From Pohlia nutans (lineage: Eukaryota; Streptophyta; Bryopsida; Bryales; Mniaceae): DNA of 64,000 nt. Below, one piece after another: positions 47,085 to 59,307 of the stretch. Position numbers and translations under genes: made by a program. The stretch is taken from positions 23,961,009 through 24,025,008 of the forward strand of contig CM040100.1 of the NCBI GenBank assembly GCA_022496805.1. Direction: 5' to 3'. Position 1 is the first letter of the stretch. Every line of letters starts with the position of its first letter. The notes under the pieces were generated by a model. That model saw only the letters and a list, made by a program, of their open reading frames with translations. It searched no databases and was not told the DNA's origin.

Positions 47085-47758
47085 TCCTTTAACGTCCCAA
47101 TTCAACATGTTTTCAAAGATTCGTTATACAATGTTTGATGAAAAACAAAAATGGAGTTGATGTTTACAAAAAAGTTGTAAATGTCAATGTGAAGATCATA
47201 TATGTACGTTTGGATTCATCACATTTTTCATTAACATTTTAAAATCTCAGGGGGTGTAGTGATATGTTGGAGTAGCAATATACGTGCGAACAAATGATAG
47301 GGTATTTTAAAAACATGGGAACAAAAAATTATAAATGGACTTAGAGGTAATATAGGGTATCAAAAATGGCACTGGACATCTTTAAAGTACTATAGGGTAT
47401 GGAATAATAGGTAATTTGGAATTATAAGTAATGCAAGCCCCTTTTCTATGAACCCAAAGTAGAAAATTACATAATGATAGCATGTGAAAAAAAAACCAAA
47501 AAAACAAGTAGTACCCCCCTATAAAATAGTTGTTGTTCGCACCTATATCTTTAACTTTTTAACACACTGACCCCCCCAAGTTTAAAATTAACTTTGCAAG
47601 GTTTTCTCTTGAAATTCAATTAAAAATCCCAAAGTAACACAAAAAATTAAAAAATATTGTAATGAAATTAGATGGATGATAATTGTCCATATATGTAATC
47701 AGAAGAATAGTTTAAATTTGTTCATTGTCTACATAGTGGACATAGGCGCCTCAAAGGG
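47085..47758. mobile_element. TTAA-bordered MITE, CGTCCC-ATTCAAC family, with a nested insertion
   Basis: TTAA at 47081-47084 and 47759-47762. The left part matches 34040-34290. The match stops at 47246 and resumes after 47578, where another element has inserted. Confidence 0.65.
47250..47577. mobile_element. Nested small element with GGGGGTGTAGTG ends (~328 bp)
   Basis: Ends GGGGGTGTAGTG and CACACTGACCCCCCC are roughly inverted, with a further inverted pair, GTGCGAACAA and TTGTTCGCAC, inside. It interrupts the 47085-47758 element. Similarity to the uninterrupted relative at 34040 flanks it on both sides. Confidence 0.6.
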
Positions 47759-47762
47759 TTAA

Positions 47763-48731
47763 TGGTTAATTGCATAACATTCAGTAGCCTTCATTGGCTT
47801 TGTCTTTAGGCCACATCCACTATGAAAGAATTACATCCACTTGCACATGAATGAAAAACAGGATTTATCATGGAGTGAGTTGAAATAACTTATTCTCTTC
47901 ATGTAAACTGTTCATGCAAATTTATGGAGGCTATAGCATTTAATTCAGTTGCACACAAAGTGAAGCACCTTCCAAAACACGTGGGGACAAAAATGTTTTT
48001 ATCAATGCAAAAGACTATTCATGCATGAGAGATGCCTTGCTAACTTGCAACTGTCCATTGCTTGTAACTTGTAGTTTCTTGTCATCTTGACTAGTTTTTC
48101 TGTTCATTTCATGTAGCATATACTGCAAATTCTCTTGGAGAGCAAGTGGGAGAGCAAGGCAGAGCCAATGAAGGCTATTGATTGTTATGTGTTATCAAGC
48201 TTCTACTCTTCATAGTGTTGATGCACCTCTATAGTAGTTAGATTTCACTAAATGGGGTGGATGAGCACATGGTTTGGCCGGTAGGTGATGATGAATGCTA
48301 ACACGGTCTATATGGTTTAGGTACCTATAGTAGACAATTGTAGAAAAAGATGAACTCATACAATTGCTATAGAATATTGACTGTGTCACTAGTCCCTAGC
48401 CTTCTTTAACTAAACATTCTACTTGTTGACAAAACGACATTCTTTCATATTTTCAACCTTTTCAATGAATAAATGTTATTTTTCATTGACCTCACCTGGT
48501 TTACTATTCCTTTGCAATGTTATAATTCAAAAATCCACCCTCCTTTCCGGTTATATGTGATTATTGTTTAAATGTTAGAGAATTCTTACTCTGTAGGCCT
48601 AATAATAAAGAAGGGTCGACTCTATATTTTCTACAGTGTACCAGTATGCATGGCTTATGAACTTTTCTCCCTCGATAATAGCCACACAATCATAGATCTT
48701 AGATAAAAGTTGAAATGTTAATACTAAACCC
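47763..48731. other. Gene-free spacer
   Basis: AT-rich. No gene, RNA or terminal repeat is recognised. Confidence 0.45.
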
Positions 48732-48735
48732 TTAA

Positions 48736-49535
48736 CCCTTTAGTGCCCAGGTAACCACTAAGTGGTCACTAGATCACTGGAAAATGAAATTCTGGAAAAT
48801 TTGTGAACCATTTCAGTACAGTGTCTAAAGTTCAAATGTGTAACTTTTGATTCTGGAGATGATGCAAAAAGAAAATTTGGAATCCGACTTTCCTAGATAT
48901 CCAAATACCTATGTACAAAACACCAAAATACTGCAAATACCTCAAAATACATCAAATACTTACAAATACAACATATGTACTATGTTGTATTTCTAGAGAT
49001 TGGAAGTTTGTTATCTCGTTTTTCTTTTTGGATTGTGTTCTCTTGTTCATGTTCCATTAGTGTATGTAGTCTGATCTTGATCACTATACTAACTCCTTTC
49101 TTATTTGAACGTATAAATTTTGTTCTAAACCATACATAGATAAGTCACTTTCACTTATAAAATTCACAATAATTATGTATGAGTCTATTCTTGACATGAA
49201 AGATTGCAATGAAGAGGTGTTGACACAAGTCATTGCTGAACATCTTCACTTTTATTTTTGAAAATTTAACCCAAATTCTATTTAACCTTGAAGTCACACA
49301 CCCCCCGAAATCTCATTTTTGAGTGTGCATTTTACGGTTCAAAGATATACTATAATCTTCCAATCCAACGGTCCGATCTTACCAAGATTTAACTGAGACT
49401 TGTTTCATTAAGCTATGCTTACATTCGTATGGTTGGATACTATTAATAGTACCCCTAATTTCAACAGAGATAGATTTAAAGGAACATCACCCAGAAAAAG
49501 GTGGTTTCTCCAGAACCACCCTGGGCGGTAAAGGG
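48736..49535. mobile_element. TTAA-bordered MITE, CCCTTTAGTGCCCAGG family (800 bp)
   Basis: Left end CCCTTTAGTGCCCAGG, right end CCTGGGCGGTAAAGGG. TTAA on both sides (48732-48735, 49536-49539). The interior includes CGGTCCGATCTTACCAAG, shared in complement with the relatives at 8986 and 52652. Confidence 0.8.
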
Positions 49536-49539
49536 TTAA

Positions 49540-50561
49540 CCGTCATAGACATGCTTGGAAGGGCAGTCCAAAGGGATCTTTGAGATTTTGGGCTTGGGCA
49601 CCCCCAATACCCCTTCCCTCTAAATATGCGGTCAACAAAAGCATGTGGGCCACTTTAGAATGCGGGCTACTTCAGAATCTGCCCAGCTTCCGCAGCCCCT
49701 TTCTCCACTTTGAACTTCGGTTAATCCTATCAAGCTTTGTAACACATTCCCAACGGAGATTTTGAAGAATCTTAGTGCACAATTCATTCTTTTTTCAAAC
49801 ATAATTTTCCAATAAAAAAATGGTGGTCCAAAACCAAAGATTTATTCTCATTTTTGAAGGTCATTTCCATAACTTTCCTTTCATTTTTTTGTGATGTTTT
49901 TTTTTGTATATCATAGTGTACACCAAAATGAAGCAAAATATGTAATTTATTACCTTAATTGATCAAATTAGAAAAAAAATTCATTTCTACACAGTAGGTC
50001 ATCAAAAGTGCTCCAGAGACCAATTTTTGGTTTTTCCTCAACTTGGATAATTGGATGAACCTAAATTAGAAATTTATAAGTCCAAAAAAATTTGAAAGAT
50101 TCATTTGATATGCTTTGAAAAAAAATAACATGATTAAACAAAACCACATGGAATTATGCGTAGTCAAAGTTTAGTTGACTTCAAGATATGCAAATCTTTT
50201 TATGTGTATATCTTATGTAGTATTTAGTATTTTACTATTTAAAAAATTCCAATAGGGGGGTTGGGAAATTTTATAGGGGATGACATATATACTTTTTTTT
50301 AAACATCATTTTGAACTCAAAATTCCATTTTTAAATCCAAGCCCTCATAGCATAGTAGAGCAGTGCAATGGAGCACCCTTTTGAAAATTGGATCAAAAGA
50401 GAATCTTCATTTAGAACCATTTTTTACGTAATGAAGGAATGCCATTTGTATTTTGTAATCCATGAATTTTGAGACTACCCTGTCATTGCTATGTATACTA
50501 GTTTCTAGACTGCTAGCTCCTATTGCTCTATTACGCTATGCTCTCAAGGCCTCTTTGCCCT
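49540..50561. other. Gene-free spacer
   Basis: One 61-codon ORF (49580-49765) without a known motif. Otherwise AT-rich and featureless. Confidence 0.4.
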
Positions 50562-50565
50562 TTAA

Positions 50566-51141
50566 TCCCTAAATGCCTATAGCTCTTTCCAGATTTGGAG
50601 AATTGCAAAGATGCATTATAAAATGCAACTAAGAGGGATATTTTGAACTTGATGTATGAATAAAAGTTGTACATTATAAATTTTAGATTCTATCTATGTA
50701 GTTAGATCTATGATTGCAATCACCAATGTTTTGTATAAAATTTGAAACTTAAATCCGAAATTCTTTTGTAATTCAATTATAAATAACACATTGACAATCT
50801 GTAGATGAAATTTTTTGTGATGGGTTGACATATAATACTCTAAGTGTAGTGATTTTTGGAGATTTTTTTGTTGCTTAATTTTATGAGTTGATTTTTTCAA
50901 GAGCACTTTTGATTTATTTTGAACTAAGATCTTAGAAATATTTGGTGGAAATGTGTGGCATGAAATGAGGCATATAATTTCCACAAATCATCTCTTTTCT
51001 AATCAGATCACACATGCATGAAGCTAACTTGCCATAGAATTTTGTCGTATTTTTTTTACTTGCAAAAAGTGAATGACAAATGAGAGAAAGGAATTCAATT
51101 TTGTACATCAGTCAAAAAACGGCTGGTTAGGCAGTTAGGGG
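50566..51141. mobile_element. TTAA-bordered MITE, CCCCTAAATGCC family (576 bp)
   Basis: Left end TCCCTAAATGCCTATAG, right end GGTTAGGCAGTTAGGGG, with TTAA on both sides (50562-50565, 51142-51145). More diverged from 2419-2987 and 13000-13567 than those are from each other. Confidence 0.8.
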
Positions 51142-51334
51142 TTAAGGGTTAAACCTCATTCACACAACAATAGACTTTTCTAAGAACTCTTTTATATCAC
51201 CCCTTTCGTAACCAACTTATCTGAGTTCAATACTTGGCATGTGAAAAATGCCTAGTCACAAATGTACAGAATAACATGTTATTAAGGATCCAAACAGGTG
51301 GAAGTCCCTAACTCTAAACCCCCCTAGACGTTAA

Positions 51335-51504
51335 TGCATGAGGACAAAACCTGTCCACTATTTTGTGCATGTTGGGGCCCACTTTAAAAAATAACTCTCT
51401 CTTCCAAGGGTTTATAATTCCCGTGGAGGGCCTCCTAGACTAACTTGGAACCATAGGCCCCAAATTTGCACAAAAAATTGCCAAAAAAGACCATAATGCT
51501 TGCA
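51335..51504. mobile_element. Relative of the TGCAAG-ended element
   Basis: Begins TTAA-TGCATG and ends CTTGCA-TTTA, and aligns with 33241-33457 over most of its length. Confidence 0.45.
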
Positions 51505-52647
51505 TTTACGTCAAGAGAGAGGCGTGGAAGTCAAGCGAGCAGGGGCTGGTCGTGGGCTCTTTAAAGCATGACCTCGGCAAACCAAGTTCTCCACTTGCTA
51601 CATTCAAGGGCTTCTTCTTTCTGTAGCAGCCAGTGTTCGGGAAGATTTTAAGGAATGCCAGTACTTTTCCTCCATTGTCAACATTCAATTGGTTTTTCAC
51701 ATGTCTACTTTGGATTTTTCCTTTGTTTATAACAAGAAATAGAAATATTCTTAAAAAAATTAACAGTAATTAGCATGTGGTTTCAAACACATCCACTTTC
51801 ATCCAAATTTCACCCAGAGTTTCACTCAATTAGACTACATTCATTCAGATTTACTTCAAGTTTGTGTGAAGGGGTCTTACACTATTCAAAAAAAATCACT
51901 AATGGAATTAATTTGTATACCGTTTACTAAAAATAAAAATAAAAAATAGAAGCTCTAATGTCAAATCCAATAATACTCAAACTTTAACATTCTTGACTTG
52001 TTCCTATTCTACATTACTAATATGCTTGGTTTTTTTTTTCATATTTGGGCCAATGCTTCGGTAGCGCCATAAAGTATAATGTTGAAGCCAAATATTTCTA
52101 CATTCATCCATATATTAGATAAACAATCTAATTTTCATCCAAATTTTAGCTACTTCATCCAAATGCTGGCTACTTCATCCAATGTTTTTATGAAAAATAT
52201 ATAATATTTGGCTTTTTCATCCAAAAAAATCTTTTAAAGTTCATACTATTTGTAGGCAAACAATTATATTTGGTGCAATTTGGCGATAAATCGCCTAAAA
52301 AAAAAACACTGTTAATATGGTGATGTTATTCTTCATCAACGGCTTATGATACTTCTACAATAGCACTTTCAATTCAACATATTTCCTATACAAAGGAGAC
52401 TATAGAAAGGGACCAGGCTAAACATAACATTCTTAAGCAGTAGGGTACTGCACCACCTACTGTTTGGTTGGCTTTTTATTGATACAATAACTTTCCTTGG
52501 AACATGGAGCGAAAGATGACACTTGCCATTATATAAGGGAATTTAGTAGGAGTCAAGCAAGTAGGACAACAAAAGATGTGAAAACAAGTGCATCGGAGAA
52601 AATCGGAGAAAATCTTGGAAACTTTAGTAGGGGTACAAAGTTTAGGC
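51505..52647. other. Gene-free spacer
   Basis: A 64-codon minus-strand ORF (51506-51700) has GC-richer, more gene-like composition than its surroundings and could be a captured fragment, but I do not recognise it. Nothing else stands out. Confidence 0.35.
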
Positions 52648-52651
52648 TTAA

Positions 52652-54317
52652 CCCTTTACTGCCTAGCCCTGTTTTGGAGAGACCACACCTTTTTGGTGAT
52701 TTAGTTTTTAAAACTCTCTTTGTTGAAATTAGGGATATTATTAATAATATTTAACTGCATGAATATAAACATAGCTTATCAAACAAGTGTCGTTTAACCC
52801 CTAACTGTCCAGACGTCCATATTTTGGACGTTTTTTGGGGGTACATTCACCTTCGAAGAGCTGTAACTTTTTCAAAACGTGTTTGATTTTAATGAAATTT
52901 TGGAAAAACAAACCGCATGATGTATGGAACGTGTGGTAAAATTTTCAAATCAATCCAAGATGTATTGAATTTTTGGTGATCATTTGAAAGTAGGTATCTC
53001 TTTTTTGGACAGTTTTTGTGCATTTTGATGGCTGCAACTTCGAGGGCTTGTATCTCCTTCATCCCATGTCCGCTTTTAATAAATATTTTTGGGTTGGGTT
53101 CTCCTTGAAGTTTAGTTATCATGGTAAAATTTTCAGGTCAATCCATTTTGTTCTGAATGTTTGGGAGTCATTTTAGTGCACGGGTCTAATTTGGATATTT
53201 TTTTGCTTTTTGGGTCAAATTGGTCATTTTTCGGGCTACTTTTTGACATTGCAAGGCCATTTTAGGGCACATTAAATTTTTCATGAGTTTTTTTTGGTAC
53301 AAATGTGTTTCTATGATGATTTTGAACTATATTATAGTTCAAAGTTTTTCATTTGAGTAATTTTGAAAACGAATTTCACCTCTAACTGTGTTACTACGAA
53401 AATTTCAGCATCCTTTTTTAACACTAAAACACCATGATCTTGCAATCTATATTGCCAAATGACCCAAAAATTGATCCACGTGATCTACAGCATGTATATT
53501 ACAAGATTGTACGGTTGAGATTTCTATACCTCACTTACATTTAAACCTATAACACATCAAAAGCAATGATGATTTTAAGCCCAAAGAAGCTAGGGACGCT
53601 TAGGGGTTAAACCTTGGTAAGATCAGACCGTTGGATTGAAAGATCATAGTGTGTCTTTGAATCGTATAACGCACATTCAAAAACAAGATTTTGGAGGGTG
53701 TGTGACTTCAAAGTTAAATAGAATTTGGATTATATTTTCAAAAATGAAAGTCAAGTGGTTCAGCAATGACCTATGTCAACACCTCTCCATTGCAATTTTT
53801 CATGTCAAGAACTCACTGACACATATTTATTGTGACTTTTAAGAAAGATGGCTAAACTAGTTTTCTATGAGTTTGAAGACCACCAAGCTCTTACACACCT
53901 AATGATTAGAGACCACTAAGCTCTTCTATACCTTTTAACTATTTGGCGTGAACAAATAAGAGTATATTAAAGCAAAATTCACGGTATCTTATTCAAACAC
54001 AAAATGACTTTAAGGATAACTCTATTGATCAAGATCGGAACATGTACAAGAGAACACTATCCAAAATCAAAAGAATATAACAAACTTCCAAACACAAAAA
54101 GTACAACATAGTACATGTGTTGTATTTTGGTGTTTTGTAAATAGGTGTTTTGATAGCTTCACAACTCCAAATCAAAATTATATTTTTGAAGTGTGTGCGT
54201 GAGATGTAGCCCTACATCTGAACTTCAAACATTGATGCTTAGTTTGGAGTAGATCCTACTGTAGGTTGCAAAAACATGCCTCTGCAACCACAATGTGGTT
54301 GCAATGGCTGTAAAGGG
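52652..54317. mobile_element. TTAA-bordered MITE, CCCTTTA-TGCC family, with a nested MITE
   Basis: Left end CCCTTTACTGCCTAGCCC, right end GGCTGTAAAGGG. TTAA on both sides (52648-52651, 54318-54321). Interrupted at 52794-53610 by another TTAA element. Without it the element is ~853 bp, close to the 800 bp of its relative. Confidence 0.8.
52798..53606. mobile_element. Nested TTAA-bordered MITE, CCCCTAACTGTCC family (809 bp)
   Basis: Left end CCCCTAACTGTCCAGACG, right end AGGGACGCTTAGGGG. TTAA duplicated at 52794-52797 and 53607-53610. The related element at 8986 reads AAACAAGTGCTAGTTAAACC uninterrupted at this point, with a single TTAA. Confidence 0.85.
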
Positions 54318-54321
54318 TTAA

Positions 54322-55441
54322 AAATGTTCTGCCAAGCAACTCAAGAACTTTATGTATACAAATGAGAGCGATATATTAAGTTTCTCTAAATTTTGCAAAA
54401 TTAGACCTCATCAAAATTTGAAATATGAAAATGAAATAAATATAATCATTTTTGACTAAAATTCACTTGAAAAAAAGACCTCATCTAGCGGGGAGAATAT
54501 CTCATCTTAAATTCAATAACACTCAATGGATGAAATTTTCATGTTTCTCCAAAATAAAATAAAAATTATTCACCTAATCTTTTTGTTTATAATAAATTAT
54601 ATAATCGAAAGGGATGAATATGTTTAAAACTACATAAATAAGATTTTTTAAGTTCTACTTCATCACCATATGAACATCATGATAAGACCTAAGAAAATAT
54701 GAACATATCTAAATCCCATGACTTAGGTGCTTTTAGTGGTTTCTCTCATTAACCCTTTAATTAGTGCCCACGTTATGTTTTGCAAAACTGCCTAAAAACA
54801 TTGAAGTGGGTGGTATGTACAATATGGTTGCTAATAATAAATTTAACCATATCATTCTAAATTTAATCCATATACCAAGTTTGTTGCTAAAATTAGCTTG
54901 CATCCGACCGATGGATGTTATTATAAGTTGTATTTATACCATATGGATTGAAACTCTTTGCAAATTCAAAGGTGTGTTACTTTTAGGATAAACACAATCT
55001 ACAATAAACTTCTTTAAATAGTAAATTTGAGGTTCAACTAATAGTCAACTCGTCAACTTTCCAATGACTCCATTGCTATGTCTACATCATGCAAAGAGGG
55101 ATTTCCAGCGATTTTTTGAAGCAACACATATGCTAGATATACGATGAAGCACTGATTCTTATACTGAAGTATTCATGATGTATACAATGAATCAATGGAA
55201 ATTAGCACAGAGAAGCATACACACTTCTTTCAGAAGAACATATTTAGAAAATAACAAAAAAAGTAATAAACTTCCAATAACAAGAAGCACCATATAGTAC
55301 ATGATGTTGTCTTTACAAGCATTCATTGAATTTTCAAGTATTTGCAATATTTTCATGTTTTGTTCATAAGTATTTTGATAGCTGCACAACTCTAAATTGA
55401 ATTTTTCTTTTTAAACGATGTGTATTACAAATCTCCAACTC
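54322..55441. other. Gene-free spacer with a MITE left end
   Basis: TTAA at 54749-54752 followed by CCCTTTAATTAGTGCCCACG is an isolated left end of the CCCTTTA family. No right end was found. No gene is seen. Confidence 0.45.
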
Positions 55442-55837
55442 TAAGGGGGTCTTTACACTAGTGACCAAGAGCCGGGATGGATAATTCTCTTGGTCACGGC
55501 CCTTGGTCAAGAGCCATGACCAAGAGCCAACTTTCCCATCCATTGGTCACCAACAATAGTGTAAAGTGAACTTGGACTGGCCGGCTAGGTGGGCTGAATT
55601 TTTTAATGTATTTTTGAAAAGAGTAGATTTCATAACTTACATTTCTTTTGCACTCCTCGTCTAGGTCTTCTTCTCTCTCTTCTTCTCCCTTTCCTCTCTT
55701 CTCTTGTTTTCACTCATCTTCTCACCTTGTACTAGAATTTCAGCAATTAGGGTTGTAATGGAGGAGAGGAAGAGGGACCTTCAGAAATGGACCCAATTTT
55801 TCACAAAGAAATCTGAATAGTACAACATGTTGTGAAT

Positions 55838-57151
55838 ATGCAATCTCTGATTTTGCAAGGAGAATGGGAGAAATTTTCCATTTTCAGCATTTTGTGGGAG
55901 AGCATGGGACGTGAGGAGCGTAGTATTTGGAGTCATGCACGACAAGTTGGGTTTACAGATCGTTTCTTGTTGGGTTCTTTCACAGAGAAGATGTTTAAGC
56001 AAAGAACTCGGATTAGCCATGGTACATTTAGATTTCTTTGTGAAAAATTGGGTCCATTTCTGAAAAAGAAGGATACACGTATGAGGGCTGCTATTTCTGT
56101 TGAAACTAGGATTGCGGTTTCTTTGTGCAGATTGGGTACTGGAAATGGGTTGTTGCTTGTAGGAGAGGTGTATGGAATTGCTGAATGTACAGCTTCTTGC
56201 ATAGTAAGGGAATTTTGTAAGGTTGTTAGAAAACACTTATTAAGGGTTTTAGTCCAATTTCCTAGTGAATCGCAGTTTAGGGTTTTGGCTTCTCAATTTG
56301 AAGCCTAACATGGAATTCCTTACATAGTGGGTGCAATTGATGGTTCACATATTCTTGTTTTAGCTCTTGTAATTGGGGGAGAAGATTACTATTGTCGGAA
56401 ATCATTCCATTCAGCAATTTTACAGGGAATTGTTGATGTGAATTGCAAGTTTTGGGATTTTGAATTCGGGTGGGCTGGTAGTCTTCATGATTGGTCTGTT
56501 TTTCAAGTGACAAAAGTAGGGAAAGCATTCATGGAAGGAAAATATATGCCATATGAATTGATAGGTGATGCAGCCTATCCGGTTAGGCCGTGGATGCACT
56601 GCCCATTCAAAGGGCAAAAAGATGGACTATCTCGATGTCGTGCAAACTGGAATTTTATCCAGTCTTCAACACGAATGTGTCTTGAACGAGCATTTGGCAT
56701 ATTGAAAGGGAGGTGAAGAATCATAATGAAACGATGTGATATTCCATTACGTATGGTTCCTGATGTAGTTTGTACTTGTATAGTATTGCACAATTTGTGC
56801 ATAACTATGAAGGATGCTTTTGACAAAACCTGAATTGATGAAGCAGAGAGTGAATTGGCCAAAAAATTTGCAAATGGCGAAGCAAGGGAAGGATCAGAAG
56901 TGCATGGTGCACGAGCTGCAATTGAAGAAGTGAGGAGCAGAATTCAATATAGACAAAATTCAGTAGTTGAAGATGTAGTTGATGAAGAAAATGAAGCTTT
57001 TTTGATTGCAGAAAATGAGAAGGACACAGATTTGCTTCGGGAAGCAACAAACATGCATGAAGTTTTGGCTACAAGCCTGTGGAAAGCAAAATTTCGTGAA
57101 TACAATCCTAGTGGCTATTCTGATACTGATTCAGATTCAGATTCTAACTAA
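55838..57151 (+). pseudogene. Harbinger (HARBI1-type, DDE_4) transposase with three in-frame stops
   Basis: One frame runs from 55838 to 57151 with stop codons at 56306 (TAA), 56714 (TGA) and 56831 (TGA) and no frameshift. The catalytic triad can be seen: D in GAIDGSH (~56339), D in GSLHDWSVF, and E in ERAFGILKGR. VVCTCIVLHNLC follows, as in other HARBI1-like proteins. The C-terminus is acidic and ends in an (DS)n run. The enzyme would cut and paste the element together with its Myb-like partner. The stops make a full-length product impossible without readthrough; the true start codon is uncertain. Confidence 0.85.
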
Positions 57152-57159
57152 TAGAGTAG

Positions 57160-58521
57160 TTAGAATTTCTCTAGCAAGGTTGCAAATTTTTTATCCATGT
57201 TCTTCAACAAATCCGTTGATTGCTGAAATGAGGAAATGAGAGTACTAGAATTGCTAATTACCTGTTCCAGCAATGCATGCATTTTTTCTTGGTTAGTCTT
57301 CCTTTTCTCTTCTGATTTTGGTGCTGAAGAAGTAATTTGTGATGATAGCGGTGAAGAAGGTGATGTACTTGGTGTAGATGGATTGTCGAGGTCCTCATTT
57401 CTTTCTGTTGCACTTGCTGGGATTGCATTTTTTACACTAGCACGAGTGCTGTTCCATATGTCCATCTCATCAAACCACCTACAGTCTTGTTTCCTATCCG
57501 TGCCTGAAATCTCGTTTGCCCTCTTGTCATTTCTGTAATCCTTCAAAATGGCCTTGTACTTCTTCTTGCAAGAAAGCCATGTGCGGTTAAATCCTCTAAT
57601 TCCCGCGATCATCTTGAAACTTGATCCATGTGTTCATCCCTATGGTAGTAGAGAGAAACCACCAAGAAAATGTCAAAAAAATGCTCCAAGGCCATCAAAT
57701 TAGCTCTTGAAAAAAGTGGACAGCACATGTGGTAGCTCTATTTAGCATAAAGAGAAGTGGGAGGAGATTGTGGACACCAAGAAAGTAGGAGGAGATGGTG
57801 GTGGAAGGTGTTGGAACTCTTTGCTCGGAGGAGAGTGGGGTTCAAACCCCCTCGCGCGTGAGACCTCCAAGGTGGAAAAAGGGAACCCCAAAGCCCCCGT
57901 GGCAGCCCCCGCTCACGTATTTGGGGGGTAGGGGGGCATGGGACTGGCGGCTAAGATCAAGGCCACGATTGGCCACAACATGGCCTCAACAAGGCCGCAA
58001 CAGGCGAATTGGCGTATTGTTTTTTTGCTCAAAATCTCCTACCGAAGCTTCAAAACATTTGAGCTTGATGTATAGACATTCATACCTTGCTTGTTTGCTG
58101 TCTTGGAGAATTCCTCTTCCATTTCACCTCGGATGGCTATGAGAGTCTCTTCTTCAATATCTTTGCACTTCACAACTGCAGCTTCCTCCTCTTCATCTGA
58201 TCCTAGCTCAATTACTGTCTTCTTTCCCTTCTTCTTAGCTTTCTCTTTTGTTGGAGTTGTTCTCGCCCTCTTCTTTGCTACAACTTGAGGACCCTTTGCT
58301 GCAGCTTCTTCTCTTTTCACTTCTAAAATCTGGGCCCCCTGTAAAATTTTGGTTTCTTGTCCTATGTATTCTATCTCTCTGTCCTCACTGTATGGAAGTC
58401 TCCTATACGAAGGTGTAGGATACCTTTGAAACGCACTTTGACCTGAAGTAAACATATTCGGTCCATGTGCAAACTGTAGCTGCGGATTTTCTGAAAAATT
58501 TGGCACAGGGAATCTAGTCAT
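57160..58521 (-). pseudogene. Harbinger Myb/trihelix-like accessory protein, probably broken
   Basis: Two minus-strand coding blocks. 58521-58086 has a basic, Lys-rich stretch (KKRARTTPTKEKAKKKGKK) followed by an acidic one. 57612-57160 has the trihelix-like block NRTWLSCKKKYKAILKDY and CRWFDEMDIW, then a Ser/Pro-rich and coiled-coil tail. A splice donor (CAAG/GTATG) ends the first block. A plausible acceptor near 57640 (CCATAG) leads into a frame with a TGA before HGSSFKMIAG, so the gene is probably nonfunctional or my intron boundary is wrong. In the Harbinger family this partner binds the terminal repeats and carries the transposase into the nucleus. Confidence 0.6.
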
Positions 58522-58866
58522 CTACTCTGAATTCTGACTTGAGATTGAGAGTACTCATTGTCCGGACCATATCCCTGCATTGCGAACAAATTGCACTACA
58601 AACACACACAAACAATGCAAGAAAAAAAAAATCATGGATGTAGTTAAAACAAGACACATGAGAGAATTGGAGTAGAGAGAGACATATTTGTTGTGGAAGG
58701 ATTCAAAAGTTAACGGTTTTTGGGATCTTAAAGACTTAACGGTTTTTTTTTCATCTTCGAAAGACAGGTAGCCGCCCTGCAACAGTAAAAACAGTTGAGC
58801 AAAAAAAAATAGGCAAAAAATTATTAATTTTTTTTTTTCCATTGGTTCTTCATTTTTTCAGCTCTT

Positions 58867-58930
58867 GGTCACCCGGATATTGCGGCGAGAGAACCTCTTT
58901 TGGTGGTCTCGCCGCATTATCCGGGTGACC
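58867..58930. repeat. 24-bp-stem hairpin in the Harbinger right subterminal region
   Basis: GGTCACCCGGATA-TGCGGCGAGA pairs with its complement across a 16-nt loop, with one mismatch in 24 bp. It is GC-rich compared with its surroundings. The outer part, GGTCAC, matches the subterminal motif of the element. Confidence 0.8.
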
Positions 58931-59307
58931 ACGAAACCTTATCCATTTTTGGACATGTGGGATTCCATGTCATTTTCTCATCCATTTTTAGTCTTGGTCA
59001 CTTCCTCCTTTTATGGCTAGTGTAAAATGTACTTGGACCGGCCGGCTCTTATCCTCCAATCATAATGCAGAATTTCCCTTGGCCACGGCCCTTGGTCACT
59101 AGTGTAAAGACCCCCTAAACCTCATAATTTAAAATTCAATTTTTCACGGATTTTCTGTTATTTGCATTTTTGACACATTAGTGACCACAATGTGATCACA
59201 TGTACACTAAAATTTTTGTTATCTCTATTTTTAAGATCTCAACGCACTAAAGTACTTATCACTTGGAAATAAATTACAAATTTTCAAAATGAAACCATGG
59301 ATAAATA

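Larger units (their letters stand above)
55445..59115. mobile_element. PIF/Harbinger DNA transposon, complete ends (3,671 bp)
   Basis: Perfect 25-bp inverted ends begin GGGGGTCTTTACACTAGTGA. The 3-bp target duplication TAA lies outside both (55442-55444, 59116-59118), as expected for Harbinger. Inside are a rightward transposase gene and a convergent Myb/trihelix-like gene, the usual two-gene make-up. Subterminal GGTCAC/TTGGTCA motifs repeat at both ends. Both genes carry stop codons, so the element is probably non-autonomous now, though its intact ends could still be mobilised in trans (inference). Confidence 0.9.

Noticed and set aside
57783..57860. Possible tRNA, because of GGGTTCAAACCCCC at 57837
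   Set aside because: The T-arm-like motif stands alone. No acceptor stem, D-arm or anticodon arm can be folded upstream.
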